Below the pieces are notes generated by a model. It saw only the letters and a list, made by a program, of their open reading frames with translations. It did no database searches and was not told the origin of the DNA. This document shows, in pieces, positions 58,074-64,000 of a stretch of 64,000 bases of DNA. Numbering within the stretch: the stretch's first letter is position 1; every line of letters begins with the position of its first letter. Source of the DNA: RBG-13-66-14 sp964436465 (GTDB lineage: Bacteria; RBG-13-66-14); assembly GCA_964436465.1 (NCBI GenBank), contig CAYTCV010000004.1, positions 22,827 through 86,826 of the forward strand, written 5' to 3'. The position numbers and the translations under genes were made by a program.

Positions 58074-59209
58074 AGGGCGGATATATTGCGCAGACGGTGG
58101 ATGATTGGGGGAAGCTTCTCCAGCGTGTAGTCGATTTCCTCCTCGGTGGTGTAGCGAGACAGGGAGAAGCGGATGGACCCCTGGGCGTGGGCGTGGTCGT
58201 AGCCCAGCGCCAGGATGACGTGGCTGGGCTCCAGGGAGCCCGAGGAACAGGCCGAGCCGGTGGAGACGGCAATTCCTTCGAAGTCCAGGCTCATGACGAT
58301 GGACTCGCCCTCCAGGCGGTGGAAGAGCACGTTGGAGGTGTTCGGCAAACGCTCCGCCTCCCGGGCAAGGACGGTGACCTCGGGGATGGCTGAAATCCCC
58401 TCCTCCAGTTTCGCGCGGAGGGAGAGGAGCTTTTCGCGGTGGTAATCTTCCGCGGACGCGAGTTGGACGGCCTTCCCCAAACCGACGATGCCCGGCACGT
58501 TCTCCGTGGAGGCCCGACGCCGCTTCTCGTGATGGCCGCCGTGGATGAGGTTGAACGGCGCCTTCGACCCCCGGCGCAGGTAGGCCAGGCCGACCCCCTT
58601 CGGGCCGTGGAGCTTGTGGGCCGAGGCGGAGAGGTAATCCACCGGCAGCTCGCTCAGGTCGAGCGGGAGCTTGCCCACCGCCTGGACGGCGTCGGTGTGG
58701 AAGGGGACGCCCGCCTCGCGGCAGACGGCGCCCAGCGCGGCCATGTCCTGGACCGTCCCGATTTCGTTGTTGGCGTGCATGATGCTGACCAGAATCGTGT
58801 TGGGACGGAGCGCCGCCCGGAGGTCGTCGGGGCTGACCACCCCGTTGCCGTCCACGGGCAGCTCGGTCAGCTCGAAGCCGTTCTTGGCCAGGAATCGGGC
58901 CGTGCGGAGAATCGCCGGGTGCTCGATGGCGCTCGTTACCAGGTGTCCCTCACCCTCGCGGGCCGCCACCCCCTTGAGAAAATAGTTGTCCGACTCGGAG
59001 CCGGAGCCGGTGAAGACGATTTCGTCGGCGGTGACCCCCAGAAAATCGGCCACGGACTGCCGGGCTTCGTTCATCCCCTTCGCCGCCTTTTGGCCGAACT
59101 GGTGGAAGCTCGAGGCGTTCCCGTAGATTTCCGTGAAATACGGGAGCATGGCCTCCACGACCTCGGGGGCGGTCCGGGTGGTGGCGTTGTTGTCCAGATA
59201 AACCTGCAT
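58070..59209 (-). CDS. Cysteine desulfurase, NifS/IscS family
   Basis: This PLP enzyme takes sulfur from cysteine for iron-sulfur clusters or tRNA thiolation. It begins VYLDNNATTRTAPEVVEAM, has the PLP lysine in SASAHKLHGPKG, the GRRRAS-type segment HHEKRRRASTENVPGIVG, and the active-site cysteine in STGSACSSGSLEPSHV. GTGAGGA five bases before the ATG at 59209 fixes the start. It heads a unit with rex, the aminotransferase and the GT2 gene. No iscU, scaffold or tRNA thiolation gene is adjacent, so it cannot be assigned to IscS or NifS. Confidence 0.95.
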   Translation of the reverse strand: MQVYLDNNATTRTAPEVVEAMLPYFTEIYGNASSFHQFGQKAAKGMNEARQSVADFLGVTADEIVFTGSGSESDNYFLKGVAAREGEGHLVTSAIEHPAILRTARFLAKNGFELTELPVDGNGVVSPDDLRAALRPNTILVSIMHANNEIGTVQDMAALGAVCREAGVPFHTDAVQAVGKLPLDLSELPVDYLSASAHKLHGPKGVGLAYLRRGSKAPFNLIHGGHHEKRRRASTENVPGIVGLGKAVQLASAEDYHREKLLSLRAKLEEGISAIPEVTVLAREAERLPNTSNVLFHRLEGESIVMSLDFEGIAVSTGSACSSGSLEPSHVILALGYDHAHAQGSIRFSLSRYTTEEEIDYTLEKLPPIIHRLRNISAL

Positions 59210-59282
59210 GATTGTCCTCACGCTTCCTGAGACATCAAACCGGTGTCGTATCGGCTGGATGGTGCGGCGGTTATTTTAAGCC

Positions 59283-59306
59283 AAAAAAAGGGGCCAAGGG
59301 AACCCC
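59283..59306 (-). terminator. Terminator of the gmk-lipoprotein operon
   Basis: On the minus strand GGGGTT pairs with GGCCCC through two wobbles around five bases and runs into seven Ts. It separates this operon from the cysteine desulfurase unit. Confidence 0.65.
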
Positions 59307-59344
59307 GATAAAGAACGAGGCGGCGAAGCGATGGAACCGTGCTC

Positions 59345-60169
59345 TCATGGGTAGTAGTCGACCTCGGTGACCTCCCAGGGGTCGCCGCCCGCGTCGTCGG
59401 GCTGGAAGGTGTGCCGAAAGGGGCTCTGGGACAGCTCGGCACCGCGGACGTAAACGTGGACCTTGCAGTTCACCGGGGAGTCGAGCCCGTTATCGTTCGC
59501 GTACTCGACCAGAATCCGGTACGTCGCCCGCCGGGTCTCGGTGGCGGTGATGTACTCGGGGCCGTACCCGTACGAGTCGGGGACGTCCAGAATCATCCCG
59601 CCGATGTTGGGGTCGTCCTCGGAGCAGTCGTTGCCCAGGTCATCAATCAGGTGGAGGTTGAGGTTGGCCAGGTCCGACCCGGGCCACTCCACCGAGCACA
59701 TGACCGGGTCGCGCCCCGCGCTCCAGTTACCGGAAAGGCTCACCACGGGCGAATACTCCAGGACCGTCCCCCCGGGGAAGGCGCGGACGTATATCTCCAG
59801 GGTGTTCCAACTGTTGAAGAGCCGGACCCGCCGGTAGAACTCCCAGCGCTCCGTCCCCGCGCCCTCGTCGTCGAAAACCTGCCCCATCTCCGGGTCCGAT
59901 AAAACGTAGGACTCGCTCTTGTTGCGCACTATTTCCACGTACCCGTCCCAGTAGTCCGGGCTGTTCAGAGGGTCGGTGTCGGTAACCGTACCGTGGACGA
60001 TGACCACCCGGTCCTCGTGGGGCACCGTGGAGCCGTCGGGGTAAATCTGGCCCGAGGCGAACCCGGTGACCTCGATGTCGGCCATGGGATTGGGCAGCGG
60101 CTCGGCGGGCTCGCAGCCGACCAGGAGGACCGCCGCCGCGAAAATTACGAGAACCGACAGGCGTCTCAT
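59345..60169 (-). CDS. Lipoprotein with a C-terminal DUF2135/YfaP-like domain
   Basis: The signal peptide ends in the lipobox LLVGC. The N-terminal half (about 30-150) is a beta-sandwich that resembles a fibronectin- or Ig-like domain (VVIVHGTVTDTDPLN). The C-terminal half has WPGSDLANLNLHLIDDLGND, SYGYGPEYITATETRRATY and VYVRG, in the order seen in DUF2135-type proteins. The product is probably anchored in the outer membrane or periplasmic face, with unknown function. Its ATG directly follows the gmk stop (TAGATG), so the two are coupled, though no functional link is apparent. Confidence 0.72.
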   Translation of the reverse strand: MRRLSVLVIFAAAVLLVGCEPAEPLPNPMADIEVTGFASGQIYPDGSTVPHEDRVVIVHGTVTDTDPLNSPDYWDGYVEIVRNKSESYVLSDPEMGQVFDDEGAGTERWEFYRRVRLFNSWNTLEIYVRAFPGGTVLEYSPVVSLSGNWSAGRDPVMCSVEWPGSDLANLNLHLIDDLGNDCSEDDPNIGGMILDVPDSYGYGPEYITATETRRATYRILVEYANDNGLDSPVNCKVHVYVRGAELSQSPFRHTFQPDDAGGDPWEVTEVDYYP

Positions 60170-60796
60170 CTATCCATCCCCCAGCTCGGGGAAGCGTTCT
60201 TCGAGAATACCGGCCAGGCGTACGCTGCGGAGGTGCTCGGCGGTGATGACGGCCTCCACCTCGTCCACCGCCCGTTGCAGCTCGTCATTCACCACGATGT
60301 AGTCGTAACCGGGGGCGCGGCGGAGCTCGTTCAGGGCGTTCGCCATCCGCCTCTCGACGAGGGCCGGCTCCTCGGAACGGCGGTGCACCAGCCGTTCCCG
60401 CAGCGTCGCCAGGTCGGGAGGGACGATGAATATCAACAGCGCTTCGGCCCCGTAGATGTGGCGGATGGAGTCGCCCCCCTGGACGTCCACGTCGAGAACC
60501 GCGTCCATTCCTTTTCCCAGCGCCTGCTCCAGGGGTCCGCGCGGGGTGCCGTACCAGTGACCGTGTACCCGGGCGGTTTCCAGAAAATCCCCGGCGTCCC
60601 GCCGCCGCATGAACTCCGCCTCGTCGAGGAAGTGGTACTGCACGCCGTTCTCTTCGTTGGCCCGCCGGGGACGCGTGGTGGCCGAAACAGAGTAGAAGAA
60701 CTCGGTGTGCCTTTGCTCCAGCTTCACGTAGATGCTCGTCTTGCCGCCGCCGGAGGGCGACGATAGGACGATGGGGATGCCGCGGGTTTTATCCAT
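60170..60796 (-). CDS. gmk: Guanylate kinase
   Basis: This enzyme phosphorylates GMP to GDP with ATP. The P-loop is LSSPSGGGKTSI; the GMP-binding part is SVSATTRPRRANEENGVQYHFLD; AVLDVDVQGG and LIFIVPPDLATLRERL follow; ERRMANALNEL supplies the lid region. The 208-residue length is normal. It follows yicC by eight bases, the order yicC-gmk found in many bacteria. The rpoZ gene that often comes next is replaced here by a lipoprotein gene. Confidence 0.97.
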   Translation of the reverse strand: MDKTRGIPIVLSSPSGGGKTSIYVKLEQRHTEFFYSVSATTRPRRANEENGVQYHFLDEAEFMRRRDAGDFLETARVHGHWYGTPRGPLEQALGKGMDAVLDVDVQGGDSIRHIYGAEALLIFIVPPDLATLRERLVHRRSEEPALVERRMANALNELRRAPGYDYIVVNDELQRAVDEVEAVITAEHLRSVRLAGILEERFPELGDG

Positions 60797-60804
60797 CGAG
60801 TCCT

Positions 60805-61680
60805 TCAGGCGATGTTCGCCGCCTGCTCCCGAATCCGGTCCAGGGTGACCTTCATCTCCAGCACGAGAGGAGTGATGTCGGTTCCGACGGCCTTGCTGCC
60901 GCAGGTGTTGAGCTCGCGGAGCATCTCCTGGCAGAGGAAATCCAGTCGTCGCCCTTCGGGTTCCGGAGAATCCAGGGCCGACCGGAACGCCGTCAGGTGC
61001 CCCTCCAGCCGGTCCAGCTCCTCGGTTACGTCGGCCCGGACGGCCAGGTAGGCCACCTCCTGCTCCAGCCGCTCGCGGTCCAGGACGTTTCCGGCCAGCT
61101 CGGACACCCGCTCCCCAATCGTTGCGCGGAGTTTTTGCGGAACTGCATCGGCGAGGGACCGCAGGGATTTCAGGCCTCCGGAAAGCTCGTTAAGCATCGC
61201 GCCGATTTTTTGGGAGAGCTCCTCCCCCTCCCGGCGACGAGAATCCGCCAGGCCGTTCAGAGCCTCCCCGGCCGCCGCGTCCAGCGCCCGTTCCAGACGC
61301 CCCGCGTCGAGACGGCCCTCGGGCTCGCTCACGACGCCGGGCAGGCGCAGAAGCTCATAGGCCGTCAGGTCCCGGGAAATCTCGGGGGGCAGGGAGGCGG
61401 CCGCCTCGATGTACCCCCGCGCCAGGTCGAGGTTCACCTTCGGCGCCGCCGCGGCATCGGCAAATCCGGAGAATTCGAGACAGCTGAGGGTGACGCTGCC
61501 CCGGGCGACCTTCTCCTTAATCAGATTCGTGAGCCGCTGCTCGAAGGCGGACAACGACGACGGCAGGCGGAGCTTGACCGAGAGGTGCTTGCCGTTGACG
61601 CTCCGGGCCTCGAGGACGAGGAGGTCGTCACCCTCCGACCAGCGCCCCACGGCGTAGCCGGTCATGCTCTGCGCGCCCAC
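60805..61680 (-). CDS. yicC: YicC-family endoribonuclease
   Basis: YicC proteins cut RNA and are stress-related; the gene commonly precedes gmk. The N-terminus GAQSMTGYAVGRW fits the family opening xxSMTGxG. VLEARSVNGKHLSVKLRLPS and the C-terminal block RADVTEELDRLEGHLTAFRSAL, then GRRLDFLCQEMLRELNTCGSK with TLDRIREQAANI, are diagnostic. I chose the GTG at 61680 because family proteins start a few residues before SMTGY and because it overlaps the upstream stop by one base; the ATG at 61665 is the alternative. Function is inferred from the family. Confidence 0.93.
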   Translation of the reverse strand: MGAQSMTGYAVGRWSEGDDLLVLEARSVNGKHLSVKLRLPSSLSAFEQRLTNLIKEKVARGSVTLSCLEFSGFADAAAAPKVNLDLARGYIEAAASLPPEISRDLTAYELLRLPGVVSEPEGRLDAGRLERALDAAAGEALNGLADSRRREGEELSQKIGAMLNELSGGLKSLRSLADAVPQKLRATIGERVSELAGNVLDRERLEQEVAYLAVRADVTEELDRLEGHLTAFRSALDSPEPEGRRLDFLCQEMLRELNTCGSKAVGTDITPLVLEMKVTLDRIREQAANIA

Positions 61681-62933
61681 TACTCCATCTCCGTCTCGTG
61701 GCTGTAACCCAGGAGCGATGCCGTCCTCCACCACTCGTCGGCCATCCGGGTATCTCCGGCCCGGTAGTAGGCGAAACCGAGGTCGTAGGCGTACTCGCCG
61801 TTCCTCGGGGCCAGGTTTACCGCAACCTGCAGCTCGCGCACGGCATCCTCGAACCGCCCGTTGTAGATATATGTCCGGCCGAGGAGGTTGTGGTATTCGG
61901 GAAAACCCTCGCCGAGGCTGCGCGCCCGCTCCAGGAGGTCCAGCGCCTCGGTGTAATCCCCCCGGCTCAAGAGGATGACGGCCAGTCCGCGGTAGGCCTC
62001 GTAGAACCGGCTGTCCTTCACCAGCAGCTTGTCGAACGACTTCTCGGCCAGGGTGTACGACCCCTTCTGCTCCAGCGTCCAGGCCAGTTCCAGGTGGAGC
62101 CTCCACTCGCGCTCGTCGGCCATCCCGGCCCGGCGGTAGATGCGCATGGCCTTGCCGCCCTCGCCCAGGGCGTCGAGGATGTCCCCGTAATACTTGAGCG
62201 CCCAGCAATCGTCGGGCGCCTCGCGCAGAACGTTGAGGATTTCGCTCAGCGCATGCGGTGTGTCACCGGACTGGAGGTACGCCCGGGCCAGCTCTCTCCG
62301 CGCCGTTAAAAAACCTCGGTTGAGCTTTAGCGCCTCGATGAGGTAGTCGGCCTGCTGCGCCGGGTTGGCCACGGTGCTCACGGCCCGGCAGTACCACCGG
62401 TAGGCCACGGCGTCATCGGTTATCAGGTTCTGGGCCTCTTTCAGCCCCTCCTCCGTCAGGGGCTCCCCGATGGCCAGACGGACTTCCTTGTAAATCTCCA
62501 CCTCGATGGCGAAGATGTCCACCCCCGTAAAGCGGATGTTGAAGCATTCCCGGCCTTCCGGGAATGTCAGGCAGGCGACCTCCACCGAGTAGCGCACGTC
62601 GCCCAACGGGTCCTCGGGCTGCTCGATGAGGTAGGAACCCCGGAGGTAGTAGTCCGGTTTGAGGTACTCCAGAATCCTCTCCAGGTCCTCCTCGCTGAAA
62701 CTACGCTGGCGCCCCATCTGGAGCGCCTGAAGCGCCTGGTGCAGGGAGCGCCAGTCGAGGCCCACGGCGGAGTTCGACTCGTTCAGCCGCCAGGACAGGG
62801 ACTCGGTCAGTCCCATGAGATACCAGGAGTCCTGGGGCAGCCCCTCGTTCTCCAGAGGCAGTGCGACCACGCGGGGTGCACCGAGCGCCCCGCAGGTCAG
62901 CATCAAAATGAGAAGCAGAGGAATTTTACGCAT
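61680..62933 (-). CDS. Secreted TPR protein with a TolB/FlgO-like N-terminal domain
   Basis: A signal peptide (MRKIPLLLILMLTCGALGAP) precedes a domain of about 140 residues with the pattern VVALPLENEGLPQDSWYLMGL, then LKPDYYLRGSYLIE and IFAIEVEIYKEVRLAIG. This matches the PF-enl-(G/A)-lt module found before TPRs in FlgO- or adenylate-cyclase-associated proteins. Six or more TPRs (DILDALGEGGKAMRIYRRAG and neighbours) fill residues 205-410. AGGGA just precedes the ATG at 62933; the long Arg/Ser-rich extension upstream is a shadow of the next gene. It probably acts in the periplasm as an assembly factor. Confidence 0.75.
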   Translation of the reverse strand: MRKIPLLLILMLTCGALGAPRVVALPLENEGLPQDSWYLMGLTESLSWRLNESNSAVGLDWRSLHQALQALQMGRQRSFSEEDLERILEYLKPDYYLRGSYLIEQPEDPLGDVRYSVEVACLTFPEGRECFNIRFTGVDIFAIEVEIYKEVRLAIGEPLTEEGLKEAQNLITDDAVAYRWYCRAVSTVANPAQQADYLIEALKLNRGFLTARRELARAYLQSGDTPHALSEILNVLREAPDDCWALKYYGDILDALGEGGKAMRIYRRAGMADEREWRLHLELAWTLEQKGSYTLAEKSFDKLLVKDSRFYEAYRGLAVILLSRGDYTEALDLLERARSLGEGFPEYHNLLGRTYIYNGRFEDAVRELQVAVNLAPRNGEYAYDLGFAYYRAGDTRMADEWWRTASLLGYSHETEME

Positions 62934-62940
62934 CGAATCC

Positions 62941-64000
62941 CTAGGGCGTCGGCGGAGATTCCGGAGTGGGCTCGGGCTCCGGCTCGGGCTCCGGCTCCGG
63001 CTCCGGTGGAGGCGCCGGAGTGTTGTCCACGCTGAAGCTCGTCTCGGACGGCTCACCCGTGTCGTTATCGGCGGGGATGACGCGCAGCTTGCCTGTGGCC
63101 GCCACGGCTCCGAGCTGTCCCGGGGCGTCCCAGGTGACGGTGACGGGGCCGGTTATTCCACTCAGGCTTCCGGCGTAGCTCGCCGGCGTCCAGCCCGCAC
63201 CCGCGTCGTACTCCAGGTCGCAGTCCACCGGGTCGCCCTCGGCGTCCTTGGGCGTGACCGTAACCGCGACGGGGCCGGTGAGCACGCCCGACGGAACGGT
63301 CACCGACGCCGTGGGCGGCTGATTGTTGTCCAGCGGGAATATGCCCGTCTGACCCGAGGTCCCCTCGTCGTTGTCCGAGGGCGTGGCCCGAAGCATCGCC
63401 GCGTTCACGTCCACGCCGGGCGCGTCGGTATCGCTCCGCCAGGTCAGCTTGCCCGTGCCGGGCTTGATTCCGGCGGTCGATTCGGTCACCGTCGCCGGTT
63501 TCCAGCTCGAGCCGCCGTCCAGGCTGTACTCGACGACCAGACTCACCGCGTCGCCCTCGCGGTCGGAAACGTTGTACCCAATGGATACCGCGCCGGTCTG
63601 CTCCCCGGACGGGGTGTCCAGGTCGATGAGCGGCGGCTCCGAGTTGTCCAGGCGGAACGGACCCGTCTGGGCCGGCTCGCCGGTGTCGTTGTCCGACGGT
63701 GTGATGCGGAAGTACGCCTTCTCGAGGTCCACGCGGTCCAGGTCGCCGGCCGAGTTCCAGATGAGCTGGCCCCGCCCCGGCCTCACGTCTTCGGTCTGAC
63801 CGGTCACGTCGGCCGGCTTCCAGGTCGAACCGTCGGTGGAGAACTCCGCCTTCAGGCTGCACGGGTCGCCTTCCCGGTCCTCGAGGTTGAAGGAGATTGT
63901 CACCTCGGCGGTGAGCTCGCCGGTGACCGGGTCGAGGGATATCCGGGGCACGTCCGAGTCGTCCACCTGGAACGCCGTGGTCTGGCCCGTCTCGCCCACA
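62941..64000 (-). CDS. Large Ig-like repeat protein, cut off at the right edge
   Basis: This frame runs off the window, so the N-terminus is missing. It contains at least three beta-sandwich repeats of about 100 residues. Each holds an LDN or DDS turn, a segment such as YNVSDREGDAVSLVVEYSLD, a W(K/T)PA strand and an end SDND or ADND. The C-terminus is a run of Pro-Glu pairs (PPEPEPEPEPEPEP) with no membrane anchor or sorting motif. It looks like an extracellular adhesin or spacer protein of the cadherin/Ig type. It is transcribed with the TPR protein gene eight bases downstream. Whether it is secreted cannot be judged without the start. Confidence 0.72.
   Translation of the reverse strand, partial: VGETGQTTAFQVDDSDVPRISLDPVTGELTAEVTISFNLEDREGDPCSLKAEFSTDGSTWKPADVTGQTEDVRPGRGQLIWNSAGDLDRVDLEKAYFRITPSDNDTGEPAQTGPFRLDNSEPPLIDLDTPSGEQTGAVSIGYNVSDREGDAVSLVVEYSLDGGSSWKPATVTESTAGIKPGTGKLTWRSDTDAPGVDVNAAMLRATPSDNDEGTSGQTGIFPLDNNQPPTASVTVPSGVLTGPVAVTVTPKDAEGDPVDCDLEYDAGAGWTPASYAGSLSGITGPVTVTWDAPGQLGAVAATGKLRVIPADNDTGEPSETSFSVDNTPAPPPEPEPEPEPEPEPTPESPPTP

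Noticed and set aside
1..64000. Prophage, insertion sequence, integron, CRISPR-Cas, rRNA and tRNA genes
   Set aside because: I looked for transposase, integrase, capsid and Cas motifs, direct-repeat arrays and tRNA T-loops in the gaps and found none.

Overview
The window reads as chromosomal DNA of a Gram-negative (diderm) bacterium with a high-GC genome, roughly two thirds GC by eye. Lipid A/Kdo assembly (waaA), TonB-type proteins, a LolA-like carrier, an outer-membrane barrel, several lipoproteins and O-antigen-type sugar genes all point to an outer membrane. The core proteins (DnaA, IF2, NusA, RimP, MiaA) are divergent. A secreted subtilisin carries a C-terminal sorting-type domain of the kind seen in the FCB group and related candidate phyla. 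A run of ten Ns inside infB suggests a scaffold assembled from metagenomic or short-read data. My best guess is an uncultivated candidate phylum, Coatesbacteria-like or FCB-adjacent; that is inference from style and not from a search. I see no prophage, insertion sequence, CRISPR array, rRNA or tRNA.

Layout. 1-6.3 kb: the start of an acyl carrier protein gene, then a TetR-controlled operon for an RND/MMPL exporter, a LolA-like periplasmic protein and an outer-membrane barrel. 6.3-11.4 kb: two TonB-type proteins, methionine-salvage mtnA, a structured intergenic repeat region, a BMP-family lipoprotein and Kdo transferase waaA. 11.4-13.2 kb: a dnaA locus with two DnaA boxes upstream, a candidate origin. 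13.4-22.6 kb: a secreted protease, a methyltransferase plus MFS pair, tandem GT-C-like membrane proteins and a small secreted protein. 23-27.4 kb: urocanate hydratase behind a palindromic operator, two thioferritin (DPSL) genes, two small CxxC proteins and a lipoprotein. 27.5-34 kb: the dtd/zinc-peptidase operon, a macro-domain protein, a B12-type radical SAM enzyme, an MFS transporter and a peroxiredoxin.

34-41 kb: a STAND-like TPR protein whose ATPase motifs have decayed, miaA with an altered P-loop, and a very large HEAT-repeat lipoprotein. 41-46 kb: rimP-nusA-infB. 46-50 kb: glycogen synthase, a methyltransferase, an unknown lipoprotein of mixed base composition, and GuaB3. 50.5-57.4 kb: sugar-nucleotide genes (WbpB-, WbpD- and WbpE-like enzymes and a GT2 transferase) interrupted by an HU gene and a PadR/ABC-exporter unit. 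57.4-64 kb: Rex, cysteine desulfurase, a lipoprotein, gmk, yicC, a TPR protein and an Ig-like repeat protein that runs off the right edge.

Themes. Envelope building recurs throughout: lipid export, Kdo, a diacetamido uronic acid, GT-C and GT2 transferases and secreted beta-proteins. Redox and metal stress is the second theme: two DPSL ferritins, peroxiredoxin, Rex, cysteine desulfurase and CxxC proteins. Many promoters match sigma-70 well with 17-bp spacers, including one exact consensus, and two suggest leaderless transcripts. The strongest candidates for something undescribed are the degenerate STAND/TPR protein, the paired thioferritin/CxxC island, the radical SAM operon with its operator, and the HEAT lipoprotein.
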